A DNA stretch of 64,000 bases from Achatina immaculata (taxonomy: Eukaryota; Mollusca; Gastropoda; Stylommatophora; Achatinidae), in contig CM019719.1 of NCBI GenBank assembly GCA_009760885.1, forward strand, positions 38,032,584 to 38,096,583, in the 5' to 3' direction. The translations under genes were made by a program, and so were the position numbers. Within the stretch, counting starts at the first letter, position 1, and each line of letters starts with the position of its first letter. Below are positions 46,720 to 58,760 of the stretch, one piece after another. The notes under the pieces were generated by a model. The model saw only the letters and a list, made by a program, of their open reading frames with translations. It was not told where the DNA came from and did no database searches.

Positions 46720-47175
46720 CTCCTCACCCCCCCCCCCAATCACCTCCTCACCCCCCTAAATCACCTCCTCACCCCCAAACCACCACCTCACTCCCTAAAG
46801 CACCTCTTCACCCCCAAATCACCTCCTCCCCAACTCCATTTTATTTAGCTCCATTCATGGCTTGAAAAAAAAAGCAGCTGCCATAACCCTTCCTCTCCCA
46901 GTCCAACACAATGCTGTACCTCAGCACCCTCCACTCGTGGGCCATAACCCTCACTCTCCCAGTCCAACACAATGCTGTACCACAACACCTTCCACTCATG
47001 AGCCATAACTCTCCCTCTCCAACACAATGCTGTATCTCAGCACCCTCCACTCGTGGGCCATAACCCTCACTCTCCCAGTCCAACACAATGCTGTACCACA
47101 ACACCTTCCACTCATGAGCCATAACTCTCCCTCTCCAACACAATGCTGTATCTCAGCACCTTCAGCACATTGCCA
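46720..47175 (+). repeat. Two adjoining minisatellites
   Basis: 46720-46830 is a ~23-bp array of AATCACCTCCTCACCCCC. 46880-47175 is a ~120-bp unit (CCATAACCCTCACTCTCCCA, CAACACAATGCTGTACC, CCTTCCACTCATGAGC) with two sub-units per repeat, present about 2.5 times. The Cys/Trp/Gly-rich minus-strand frames through it repeat with the DNA and are probably not genes. Confidence 0.88.
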
Positions 47176-47419
47176 GCAGGGAACGACATACTTGCAGCTC
47201 CAGGGAGACACAGAGTAAAATAAGAATTAAAATACTGTTGATGGTTATCTGTGAAAGTGGTTCTAAGGACTGCAAACGCGCCTCAAACAGCCTCTGGCAG
47301 TCAAGTCCAGCTCCTGGCCTTCCCGTGGCAGAACTGTTTAAACTGACAGGAGAAGGGGCGAGGGCGAATATCTGGCGCCTGAAAACCAGTTACTTAGGGT
47401 AGATGAGTGGCACGTTTGG

Positions 47420-48650
47420 TAGCTCATCTGCCGCTGTTGGCGAGATTTTCAGCTGCCGTGCGTGGAGCGGTGCTCCTCCCGGCCAATGAAGAAATTTGCA
47501 AATGAGGTTGCCGTGCAGCATCACTGCGGAAAAGGTGGTAGAAAGGATAAAGCGAAGCAAACAGTCAAATCACGGCTCCTCTTTTATGGAGGTCGGCCAC
47601 GTTCTGAGTGCAGTCATATCGGGTGAAATGCATGAACCGGCTCGTCCCAGAGGTTAAGACACTGCTGGCGAGACTCTTCAAATGCCGCGCGTGGAGTGAA
47701 GCTCCTCCCGGTCAAGGAAGAAATGCGGAAAAGAAATAAAGGTTGCTGTGCGGCGCCGATGGGAAAAGGTGCTGGAAAGTGAAGTTTAACCGGTATGTCC
47801 AGTAGTATCGCTACGAGAGCTATACCATGGCACCTCTGCTCTAGAGGCCGGCCACGTCCGAAATACACCTACACTGGTGAAATATGCCTAAACCGGCACA
47901 CACCAGGGGTGGAACTTGATGGCTAGACATGTCATGCCACCTCCGCTCTAGAGGTCGGTAACGCCTGATATACACCCATACTGGTGAATTTTGCCTAAAC
48001 CGGCTCATACCAGGGGTAAATCTTGAAGGCTATGCATGTCACAGTACCTCTGCTCTAGAGGTCGGTCTCATCCCAAACACGCCCATACTGGGATAATGCC
48101 TAAACCGGCTCAACCCAGGGGTAGAAATCACTAGTGGCGAGGATTCGTCCTCCTGGACAAAAGCTCCATCCTGGTCACAACTAGGAAGGATAGCGGCCAC
48201 GACCGCAAAATGCTGAAGTCGGAGACACTGGACCAGGGAAGTCTAGATAGGCAACCGCCTCTCACCCGGCGGGGATGTTTGCGTATCCTAATCACGCTGA
48301 GGTTTTCCGGTGAGAAAGTCCAACTCTGGCCTGGGTGGGCTACCGCCTCTCACCCAGCGGGGATGCACTGATATCCTAAACACGTCGAGGTCTTCCGGTG
48401 AGAAAGTCCAACCCTAGACTAAACTGGTGCAATGAAAACCACGGTGTCACGCAATCCCGCTTCCGAGACCCACCAAGAATACAGGCTAAAGCCCTGTGAT
48501 ACTCTGAACCCCTTGTGGTCCTCTCGTGTGGTCTGTTTGGGACCACACAGGGGACCACGGGACCTAACGAGGACCACAGGCGTGAATTCAGTAGGATCAC
48601 AGTGCGGTTTTGGTGGTAGAAGCGAACGAAGAAGAAGAAGATCTGTGAAA
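47420..48650 (+). repeat. Family G modular repeat, long copy
   Basis: Three kinds of module follow one another. Module 1 (TGGCGAGA then GCCGCGCGTGGAG) occurs at about 47440 and 47668. Module 2 (CTCTGCTCTAGAGG then CCTAAACCGGCTCA and CAGGGGTA) occurs three times between 47826 and 48130. Module 3 (CCGCCTCTCACCCGGCGGGG then TTTTCCGGTGAGAAAGTCCA) occurs at 48250 and 48341. A tail follows with CACGGTGTCACGCAATCCCG and ends in (GAAGAA)n at 48630-48650. GC content is higher than the surroundings. No coding region is convincing. A short copy lies at 12306-12740. Confidence 0.75.
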
Positions 48651-48795
48651 GGTAAGCACAGTAAGTGCATGGGGAAATTTTTTCCCCAAGGAAATATAAT
48701 ACTGACGCAGAAGATTACAGCTTTAGTTATTACAAGTTTAAAGTGCTTATGTATGTTGCAGATGTATATAGTTTTTGTTTTTATCACAAACTATT

Positions 48796-49617
48796 CGAGA
48801 TTATGAAATACCAGAGATTAGATATGCTGATGATGCAGTATTACTGTCCACAACACAAAAAAGGAATGGAAAAACTATGTCAGTCCGTAAGAATAATGAA
48901 GAGCAAACCCTCTATCTTAATGCGAACAAACTAAATTGATGATAAATGACAAAACAAATAAGACAGTTGAAACATGTATCAATGAAGACAAATTGGAAGA
49001 AGTGGAGAGTTTTGAATATCTTGGATCACTGCTAACTAATAATGGGGATACAGTAAGGGAAATTAAAAGGAGGACATCTATCGCTCTTCAAAAAGTAAAA
49101 CAATTAGAGAATCTGTGGAGAGGAACAGACAGAACCTCAGAAATAAGATTTTTTAAGGGCATGCATCTTTCCCATCACAACATATGCCTGTGAGACCTGG
49201 ACAGTTTACAAAACAGCTGAGAAACACATAAATGCCTTTGAATGTAAATGCTACAGAAGAGTCCTTCAGATATCATGGACACAAAAAAGAATAAATATAT
49301 CCATACTACAAGAACTTAATATTGAATAAGGTTGGCTAGTAAAGAGAATTAAACAGAGAAAACTTAAATATTTTGGACATATTAAACATCATGATAATTT
49401 ATAGAAGACTGTCTTGGAAGGGTACATAATGGGAAAAAGAAAGAGAAGAAGACCAAGGTGAAGATGGCTGCAAACATTGTTGATAATCTGCAATTGGATG
49501 CAACAGCAGCAGGGCATCTTGCTTACAACTGAAAGGCCTAAAGGAGTGCTGTTTGGAAGGCAAAGTTTCACAAGGGACATGCAAATGACTGACTGTCACA
49601 AACTACTAACATATTAG
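48796..49617 (+). pseudogene. Family C LINE 3' part, decayed
   Basis: It begins within RT motif C (YEIPEIRYADDAVLLST-like, frame-broken). It continues with NEDKLEEVESFEYLGSLLTN, then REIKRRTSIALQKVKQLENL. A C-terminal region with KKKEKKTK, VDNLQLDATAAGHLAYN and WKAKFHKGHAND follows. Several stops and frameshifts are present. It shares sequence with 53270-53690. Confidence 0.78.
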
Positions 49618-52179
49618 AGCTGTGTTTCCTAATCAGGGGTCCATGTACCCCCAAAGGGACCACAGAAGATTTTTGGGGGCCCACAGGCTAGCAAATGAAT
49701 GTCTTGATTAAAAGAAACCTTAGCATCATCTAGGTTCTGTTTATTTCCATATTTTTGTGAGGGACTACAAAGACTACGTTAAGATAAGTGTGTTCTTAAC
49801 AAATTTGTTCCCAGGGGATTGTTTGAGATAAAGTGCAGCTGGCTTGAAATGAAAACAGTGCTCATGAAAGTATAATGAGATGAAACAAGTGGTTTTTTGT
49901 TTTAATAAAATATTTAGGATTGTCTGCTTTTATATTGAAGTGTTACACTTTTCTAACAAAACTGAAAACCCAAATATTTTAAATGATAGAATTCATATAA
50001 TCACAATATTGATCCCAGACAGCCACATTTTTTTCTCCACCAGAGAGCAAATGTGAATTATAATCTCTTCTCATGTTTTTTATTTTTATGATATTACATC
50101 AGACAGAATTCATTATTTGATTATGGTGTATTTAATTTTGTGTCCTTTATTGTGTTAATCTTATTTAACCTTGCAGTAGATTTTTCTTTATGATGGAGAT
50201 CAAGATTTTTAAATGGTGAACATCATTCCTCATTTTTTTTATACTGCAATGATTTGCTTTTTGAACCTCATAAAAAAGAAAGATTTTGTTGCAAATTATA
50301 ATTAGGGTTAAGTATGCTGTAACTGTGTGTATATTTTATTTTGCTCACTTGTGGACGTATCCACAATACAATTTAACCATCCCAAATGCAGCAGCCAAAA
50401 TGACAGTCATTAACAAAAGTGGCTATCAATTTTTTTTAAGGTTATCAACATTTCATATCAAACAAGACCATAAATGCTCTTATCCCATGTGCATGAAGGT
50501 CTTAGCACGGTGCACATGCTCTGTTGCACTGGTGAGAACTCAGACAAAGGGAAATGATGAGCTAGATTCAGTTTCATTTCTTAATTCCAAGACTGACTGA
50601 GAGACTGTTTCTCAATAAATTACAAGAAATAAAAAACTGAGACGTAGTCATTTAAAAGAAATAAATAGAGACACCAAACCATTTTCATCAATTAAATACA
50701 ATATTTTGGTTTCAGGAGCTGCTTGAATGAGTGGCACTTGCATGACACTTGTAATACACAAGTACTTAATGTAAATGTTATGCATGTAAGAGCAAACTTA
50801 ATATACATGAAGGAAATTTTAACAGTTTACTTATTTCTTATATGAGGAACCCTGTTACCATGAATGTTCTTTCAGGAAACATGGATTCAAATTACATACT
50901 GGCCTGAATTTTTTCTTGTCAGGGCTTGCATACTCCTAGTCTGACCAGCCTAAATCCCTCAGTCTCAAACCACCCCCTCTCCCCAGTGACACTGGGAAAC
51001 CAATACAATGCTGGGACAAGTGCATTGTGGTATGTGCCACATAACTGCAAACAAAACAGTCGCTGTCATTAAAATGTGGAATTAACATAGAAAATGATAG
51101 GAATAAGCTTTACTTACAAGACAAGAATGCAGTACTTCAGCAGTCACCTTTTTCAAATAACAAAAACAAATTGACAAAAAGATAGGAAGAGAAAACAAAT
51201 ACAAAGAATAAAGGAAGACCAAACGTAAAAAGTGCTAGATTAACATGTGACTTGTGTATGGGTATCCAAAAAAAATTTGATTTCAGGCAGAAATTAACAT
51301 TAGAAACACTGCTCAATGACAGGACTAAATATCACACAAAGTGACCTCTACTGGATATGACAAATGGAGTGCAATTAGAAAATGCTGTAAAAAAATTACA
51401 TAAAATGTAAATATTCAGATTAATGGAATAAAACATAGATAAACATCTGTCTGTATCTTCATTCCTTAAATAAATGAGATGCTGGAGTTAAATGTATAAA
51501 TACAGTGTGCATTTCTCCTAATTCTGTTTGTTATCAAACCAGAAACAACAAATGACTGATATTAAACAGATTTGTACATTTTCATACTCTCTCTCTCTCT
51601 GAACCTTAAGTGCCCAGGGACTGCTACAGAAATGGAAACATTTTCATACTAACATTACAGAAATGTAGAAACAATTATTATTTCTAAGCAAACAAAAAAT
51701 CAGAATGAGTGTATAGCATCATAATATAAAGGCCATATTATGCACTACAGGTTGAATGCCTCCAACTTCAGTATGTCTTTGGTCTTCTGATTATTAAACA
51801 TATTCATAATTGACTGTACTGTGAGAGGCCTTTCACCACCTATTGAACATACCTGGAACAAGTTCCTATTAACATGGAGTGATTGTATATAAGATAAAAT
51901 TTTCACTTCAGACATAGAACAGAATAATATATATAGGAAGAACTACACCATTAAAAAAAATAATGCTAAAACATTCATCCATGAAAATTGATGATCTTAA
52001 AGACAGAGATGTAACTGTGCAAAAGAGTTTTATGATCTATTGAATACATTTTTTTTTTCTTTAGAAAGAATAATGTGTTAAGAAAACAATTACTAAATTT
52101 ACCTCATTGTAATAAGAGTCAGCAATAACTGTAGCATGACTTATGACTTATTGCTTTGTGATTTTGTAAATGGTTTTCA
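49618..52179. other. No gene seen
   Basis: AT-rich DNA. At 49625-49690 a short block CAGGGGTCCATGTACCCCC recalls hAT-type MITE ends, but no partner end was found. At 51598-51645 two short family B scraps are joined. Confidence 0.5.
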
Positions 52180-52745
52180 TATCATTCTTGTGGCCAAATA
52201 CCTGAATGTCATATCCTTTTACATAGTGATGATAGATTGTTGCACATTCCTTTCCTCCTGCTTTAATAAGTTTGGCTGTTATCTCATCACATCCTGGTGA
52301 TTTATCATTTTTCAGATTATTGCCCATAAAATTATTCAGTTGTCGGTTTGGGTTCTTTCTCCTCCACTAATAATTCACACTGTTGATTTCTGCTTTCACA
52401 GTTGGTTGTTTCATACATTCCTCTGCAATATTCCTTCCATCTTTTTAGAATTTCCTCTGTCTCTGTCAAGGTCTTCCCCATCTCGTCACAAATTACATTA
52501 AGCTTAAGTGTGACATTTCTCGTCAATGTCTTCATTTCTTTAAACATTTCACTATCTCTTCCACACTTCTGATGTCCCTCTATTCTTTCACAACAATCTT
52601 GTATGTATTGTTTTTTTTTTTGTGTTTTCTTACGTTTCTTCTTAATTCTTGTGTTAAAGATTTATATTTTTCTTTGTTGTTTGTCACTTTCCATTTTGTC
52701 TTCATTTCTCTACATTGTTTTATTAGTTCTAGTGTATCTACTGCA
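52180..52745 (-). pseudogene. Family C LINE, 5' piece in inverted orientation
   Basis: On the minus strand this encodes the region between endonuclease and RT (TETEEILKRWKEYCRGMYE) and then KSPGCDEITAKLIKAGGK, the first RT block. At about 52745 it switches abruptly to plus-strand sequence starting with the next RT block, as expected from twin-priming inversion. Confidence 0.7.
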
Positions 52746-53690
52746 ATCCATCTAAAGAATGGAAAAGAATGGTAAAGAACTATATTTATACCCCTGCCAA
52801 AAGAGGGTAACCTGAAATTATGCACAAACTACAGAACTGGTGCCCTGATTAGTCATACCAGTAAAATTCTATTTAAAATCGTAATTGGTAGACTTTGTAA
52901 GAAAATAGAAATCAATATGGTCCAAGCTGGTTTTAGGCAAGGAAGAGGATCAAGAGCTCATATATTCAATATAAGATTAATAATAGAGAAATGCAGAGAA
53001 TTTAATGTGAATTTATATTTATCTTTTATAGACTATTCAAAAGCATTTGACTGTGTACAACACCAGAAACTTTGGAAAAAATAGGATTTCCAACATATTT
53101 GATACAACTAACATCACTACTGTATCTAAACCAACAGGCAGCAGCAAGAATAAATGGTGAAACAACAACTTGGTTTGACATAAAACAACAGGTCTGTTAG
53201 GGGTGCATATTGTCGCCTTACTATTTAACTTGTATACTGAAAATATAATGAGGAATGTTAGAAAAGATGTAGACAAAGAATATTACGATGCCATAAAAAT
53301 TGGAGGCTATGAAATACCAGAGATCAGATATGCTGATAACACAGTATTACTGTCCACAACACAAAAAGGAATTGAAAAACTAATCATGTCAGTCCGTAAG
53401 AATAGTGAAAAGCAAAACCTCTATCTTAATGTGAAAAGAACTAAATTGATGACAACTGACAAAACAAATAAGGTAGCTGAAATTTTATCAGTGAGGACAA
53501 ATTGGAAGAAGTGGAGAGTTTTTAATATTTTGGATCATTACTAACTAGTAACGGAGATACAATGAGAGAAATTAAAAGGAGGACTTCTATCACTCTTCAG
53601 AAAGTAAAACAACTAAAGAATCTGGAGAGAAACAGACAGAACTACAAAATAAGATTTTTAAGGGCATGCACCTTTCCCATCGCAACATAT
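52746..53690 (+). pseudogene. Family C LINE, RT piece in sense orientation
   Basis: Frame-broken RT: PKRGNLKLCTNYRT, ISHTSKILFKIVIGRL, VQAGFRQGRGSRAH, LSFIDYSKAFDCVQ, QVC-GCILSP and IRYADNTVLLST (motif C YADN, so the second aspartate is lost), then REIKRRTSITLQKVKQ. It stops at about 53690, where the antisense restriction-like-endonuclease element begins. Confidence 0.78.
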
Positions 53691-56096
53691 GCCCGTATGC
53701 TTGTTTCGCATACTCCACAGGCAGCACGAAGCCTTTTCTGCTGTTTCTGAAAGGCTTTTCAATGTCCTTGCTCCTGTTTGTCCCTTTATGCCCATTTGCT
53801 TACATAGGTTGTATGCTGATGTTGCTACGAATCCTCTCGCTCCCACTTCTACAGCTATCATTTTTGCCCTGACTCCTGCTCCCTGCCTCGGTTGCTTGAC
53901 CAGGTCATTGTACTTCTCACATTTGAATATATGTTGCTCTTCTATTCTTGTTTCGTATGGAACCGTAAGCTCGATTATTATTAGTTCCTGTTTTTCTATG
54001 GAGTTCACTACAATGTCCGGATGCATTCCTGTGTTCTTAATGGCAGTCAGGTATTCTCTTCTTCCCGGTAGGTCCGCTATCACAACCAAGTCATTTCCAC
54101 CATCTAGCAGTGATGGTAAAGGAATGTCCCTGATTTCAATATTCGATGTCGTACCAGCGCCTATGAAGTATTTAGGTGGAACCTCAACTCTTTTGCTGTT
54201 ATTTGCTTTATCTTTTGCCGTCTACAATGGCTACTAGTTCCTGCAGTACTCTGTTGTGCTGCCAGGTGTAGCGTCCTTGACCTAATGATACTCTGCATGC
54301 TGACAGCACATGTTTCAATGTTTGCCTTTCGTTGTAGAGAGGGCACTTTGTGTCTTCTGATAAACCCCATTTGTATAGGCTGGAGCCTGTAGGCAGAAGG
54401 TCATAGGTAGCTCTGATGATGAAGCTGAGTCTCAAGAGTGCCATTTTCCAGATATCATTCCATGTTAGTGATCTCTACAGGACTTTCTCCCATGTTGTCC
54501 ATTGACCTTGCTGTGCCTGTTGGACTCCCTTCTGGACCCGCTTATCATCCTCTGAATTCCTTACTTCGCTGATGATCATATCTTCTTTCCTTACAAGAGG
54601 CCTTTGACTATCATTTGATTTCACCATGAGCAAATCTCCTTCTGTTGGACTGGGTGTATCCTATTACTTCTTTCAGCTCATGTGGTTCCCTAGCTGCGGT
54701 CACTCCCTCACTTACTTTCCATTTTCGTCCAGTTTTAATTGTTGGGTGCACTTCTCGTACTACTGGATCTGTAGATTCTTGTAGCATCATTGCAAGTCTT
54801 GTTTTTCCTACCTTGTATTCTTCGACCACAGATCTGAATGGTAGCTGCACTTTGCTCTTCTTGCAGTACAGTGCTACAACAGTTAATCCTGGTAGTAAGC
54901 CCAGCCACTTTCTTATAGATTTATTTATCTTTCGTCCGACTGCCTCTACTGTGCTGGTACGTACTTCATAAATGAGTAGTGGCTACATCAATTTTGAAAT
55001 CAGCATGAACTGGAGGCACCATATTTTGAACTTCTCCAGTAGCTTGGTTTTGTCTATGATGTTCAGTCCACTCTGTGGCATTTCTATGACCTGCTTCACC
55101 GCGTTTGAGTCTTTCATGGAAGCAACATATACTCTGCAAGGCTCTTCACTGGCTCTTCCACTACAGTTGGGATTATTTGATTTGCCACCGTGTACGATCT
55201 TTCTATCTCTTTCCCCTTTCTGAGTGACAGGCTTCTTGACTTCTTTGGCTTGAAGCTCATGCGGCACCATATGATAAGGCTATCCAAATGCTCTAACATC
55301 TTTCATGCCTGTGCTTCACTGGCTGTTATTACTCTTGTGTGATCCATGAACGCTTTTAGTGATGGCATCTGACATCCATTTCTGAACCGTGTGCCTTCTG
55401 CTGCTTTCAGGATTACTTGCATGCCTAGTACGAACAGTATGGAAGATATTTACAGCCTATTGCAATTCCTACCTGGAGCTCAGTCCATCTTGTAATATAT
55501 CCTGATGTTCTAAATCTCATGAAGAACCATGTGAAGTACATTTTCAGCATCTTCATGATTTCTTTTGGCACATGATACATGTCTAGTGCTAGCCATATCA
55601 TCTGGTGTGGTACTGAGCCATACACATTGGCTAGGTCAAGCCATATTACCTGTAGATCTTGCTTTTCAGATCTTGCTGTTGAATAGCTTCCCAAATCGTT
55701 GAAGCATGCTCGAGACATCCTGGGGAACTTGGAGTTCCTCCCTTCTGCACGGATGTTTCAACGTAACCATTATCTAGGATGTATGTTGTTAGTCTCCTTG
55801 CCATCATAGAAAAGAATATCTTTCATTTCACATTCAGATGTGAGATCGGTCTGAACTGGTTGATTTCAGTGAAATTCTGCTCCTTTGGGATGTATATTCC
55901 ATTAGCCTTTTTCCATTCTTTACTTATGAGTTCCTTGGTCCATGCTGTTCGTATGAGTTTATGGAGCTTCTTTAGTACTTCGGGGCATCTTTTGTATAGT
56001 ATGCAAGGGATGCTATTTGGGCCTGGTGCTGACTTGCCTTTAGCTTTCCCTTCGATGCTTTCTACTTCTTGTAAGATTGGTGGGCTGCATTTGAAT
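53690..56096 (-). pseudogene. Antisense LINE with RT, CCHC-like finger and restriction-like endonuclease
   Basis: Read on the minus strand from 56096 to 53690. The RT N-terminal region (GPNSIPCILYKRCP-like, broken by stops) is followed by motif A with LDLANVYGSVPH (near 55630) and motif C as AFMDH, where FMDD is expected, so the catalytic pair is lost. SFKPKKSRSL follows. Near 54300 there is a Cys/His block, CPLYN then LKHVLSAC. Last is a C-terminal block PDIV, ELTVPYE and KYNDL (54000-53900), which looks like the PD-(D/E)xK endonuclease of R2/NeSL/Hero-type elements. Many frame breaks are present. It lies between a family C piece and a family B piece. Confidence 0.75.
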
Positions 56097-56321
56097 TTGC
56101 TTGGGTATTGTTTCTATTGTGGCTTGGAGGCTGTTGTAAAAATCTTCTTTTAATTCAGCTGCTTCTGTTGGTGCATAACAAACTACAATAGACAGCTTCA
56201 TGAATCTTGAATTGCATATAGCAATCTCTCATTTATATGGGTCCATTTCAGCAATGCTCTTGATGCTTCTTTTGTTATAATCAATGCAACTCCTCCTTCG
56301 TGATTGTCTTTTTTACCTGAC
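56097..56321 (-). mobile_element. Family B LINE 5' half, first piece (antisense)
   Basis: On the minus strand this matches the endonuclease region around 33120-33350 of the family B copy, including the VCYAPTEAAEE region. It is interrupted at about 56321 by the family A insertion and resumes at 58096. The element is missing everything 3' of the endonuclease middle, the reverse of the usual 5' truncation. The 3' part was therefore probably removed by a later rearrangement at 56097. Confidence 0.8.
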
Positions 56322-58095
56322 TATATAAGGAGACAGCAAAACTTTATATAACATACAAAAGAGGCTAACAGGTACTATTACATCTAAAGAAAGACCAATC
56401 CTTAGCAAAACTGGAACACTATTAACATCAAATAAAGACCAAAAGCAAAGATGGGCTGAACACTTCCAAGAAATACTCAATCGACCACACCCAAAAGAAT
56501 TGTTAAACCTTGAAACTGACTTACCAGCCCCACAACTAAATGTCAATCTAGATGAAATTGAATTGCATGAAATTGAAACAGCAGTGAATTTAATGGCTAA
56601 CAACAAAGCTGCAGGTGAAGATGAAATAACAGCCGAGATGCTAAAAGCTATCAATAGTGACAACATGAGACAACTACAGAGAATGTTTAACAAGATTTGG
56701 AAAGAAGAAAAGGTCCCTTCTAATTGGAAGAAGGGAATCATTGTGAAAATACCAAAAAAGGGCAACCTTAGTGACTGTAACAACTGGAGAGGAGTAACCT
56801 TAATATCAGTTGTGTCAAAAGTATTTTGCAAGGTCATTTTGAATAGACTCAAAGATATAGTGGATACTGCAATGAGAGAAGAACAAGCAGGATTTCGAAA
56901 AGGGAGAAGCTGTCTCGACCAGATCTTTACTCTCAGAATAATACTTGAAGAACATATTGAAAAGCAGAAACCATTAATACTGAATTTCATAGATTTTAAG
57001 AAGGCATTTGATAGCATACACAGAGATTCATTATGGAGAATTTTATGTCTATATGGAATACCATCTAAAATTGTCAACATCATTAAGGACTTATACAATG
57101 GATATGGTTGTGCAGTCAAGACAGAAGAAGGGATGAGTGAATGGTTCCAGATTGAAACAGGCGTGAAACAAGGATGTATACTGTCTCCTTTACTTTTTGG
57201 GATTACAATAGACTTCATAATGAAAAAATGCTGCACAGGTAACACAGGTATTGGCTGGGTACATGGGACCCAACTAGAAGATCTTGATTTTGCTGATGAC
57301 ATAACTCTTATCAGTAATAATGTGAATTCCATGCAAGAAAAAACAGATAGCCTATCTTCACTGGCTAGCAAAATAGGACTTGAAATTAACAAGGACAAAA
57401 CAAAAATAATGAAAATTCCCATCAATCAAAATGGAAAAATACACATAGAAGGGACAGATATTGAAGAAGTCAATCAATTTGCATACCTTGGCAGCTACAT
57501 AGACCAGGATGGTGACACCAGAAAGGAAGTTAGGATCAGAATTGCAAAAGCAGCATCAATCTTCAAGAATCTTGAGAACATATGGAATTCAAAAGTTATA
57601 AGCACAAAAACCAAGTTAAGACTATTCAATTCAAATGTAATATCCACCCTCATTTATGCATTCAAAAGCTGGAAAACAACTAAAGAAATAGAAAAGAAAT
57701 TAGACTCTTTTGAAAACAAATGCCTAAGGAAAATACTCGGCATCAAGTGGAATGAATTCAAGAACAATGCAGAGATAAGACAGATGACTGAACAACAACC
57801 AGTCTCACGGGTGATCAGGAAAAGGAGATGGACATATGTTGGCCACTTGATGAGAAGAAATGAGCAGAGAATCCCAAAACAAGCTATCAAGTGGAACACA
57901 ACAGGCCGAAGAAAAAGGGGCAGACCGCGTGAAACTCTGAAGAGAACATTATTAAGAGAGGCCAAGTTAACAGGCATAAAATCCTTTGATGAGGTTGAAA
58001 GACTCGCCGAAGACAGGAAAAATTGGCGAACTACTTTGCGAGCCCTATGTGACGTCTAACGGCACGGGAAGGATATAAGATATAAGATAAGATAA
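56322..58095 (+). mobile_element. Family A LINE, 5'-truncated, with an open RT frame; nested in family B
   Basis: An open frame runs from 56329 to 58059 (about 577 codons; the Met at 56500 is internal). It holds a linker (QRWAEHFQEILN), IPKKGNLSDCNNWRG, EEQAGFRKGRSC, FIDFKKAFDSI, TGVKQGCILSP, DFADD and a C-terminal VGHLMRRN/GRPRETLKRT region ending ALCDV. The 3' end is a short AT-rich GATATAAGATATAAGATA tail. The endonuclease half is missing, so the copy is dead on arrival but little mutated. Antisense family B 5' sequence flanks it on both sides, showing it landed inside that element. It is nearly identical to the copy at 44221-45841. Confidence 0.9.
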
Positions 58096-58525
58096 TATTG
58101 TATCTTCTGTGTGCTGTGTTGTTAATTTCCTTCTGCCGTGTCCTTTCCATATTGCCTCTTGTATTCCTAATACGTGTAGTTTGTATCTGTGTATTTCCGT
58201 GATGGTGTGTGCTAGTTTTCCAGTTTGATTAAGTGTTCTTACATTCCAGCTGCCTATTTGCATCTTGTGTTTAGGTTCCAGGAGATCTGCAGTTGGGCTG
58301 CGGACTTCCAGTGGCTGGCTTTTATCCACAACCTTCATGGGCTCAATTTCTTGATATGCGTTTCTCCTTTCACCTGCGTTTGTTATTTTTTTTTTCCTTG
58401 TTTCTGTTTCTGTAGCAGTCTGATGGATTTTTTACCGGATAGGGTTCCTGGCCCTATGCCGTACCCTCCTTAATCACCTTTTACGATCGTGTGTGGTAGG
58501 ATACAGTGGTCCTTTTCTTTGCTTC
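58096..58525 (-). mobile_element. Family B LINE 5' end, second piece (antisense)
   Basis: On the minus strand this reads the family B 5' untranslated region and the start of the endonuclease (SQPLEVRSPTADLLEP, SWNVRTLNQTGKLAH). It matches 32690-33115. It joins seamlessly with 56097-56321 once the nested family A element is removed. Its outer end lies near 58525, next to a gag-like fragment. Confidence 0.85.
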
Positions 58526-58539
58526 CAAGGCATGTGCTC

Positions 58540-58760
58540 AGGTCCCGAGAACCAAACGAGGGAACATTCCTCATATCTTTTCTTTAATTTCTTTTTGAAC
58601 GTTCCCCATGTATCCTCGGGTGGTCTTTCCAGCTCCAGGCGGATAAATTCGCCAACTGAACCTTTCGCAGATAACAAAGTAATCTTTTTCTTTTCATGAT
58701 CATTAAGACTGTATGCCATAACATATGTCTCTTCCTCTCTCACTCATTTTCTGAGGTATT
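58540..58760 (-). pseudogene. LTR-retrotransposon gag fragment (antisense)
   Basis: The minus-strand frame gives AYSLNDHEKKKITLLSAKG, GEFIRLELERPPEDTW and FKKKLKKRYEE. The sequence resembles the capsid-like region of Gypsy-type gag (short helices ending in a W-x4-L/F-K motif before RY/RF). It abuts the family B 5' end. No other part of the element is seen nearby. Confidence 0.5.

Noticed and set aside
46841..47211. Repetitive Cys/Trp/Gly-rich minus-strand ORFs as a secreted repeat protein
   Set aside because: The protein repeat tracks the ~120-bp DNA minisatellite in more than one frame, with no signal peptide and no flanking exon evidence.
49625..49690. hAT-type MITE
   Set aside because: Only one end-like block (CAGGGGTCC) is seen. 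No matching inverted end or 8-bp target duplication was found.
56313..57425. 370-codon minus-strand ORF, and a similar one at 44161-45174
   Set aside because: Shadow frames opposite the family A RT. Both copies share them because the RT sequence is shared, and the translations match no protein type.
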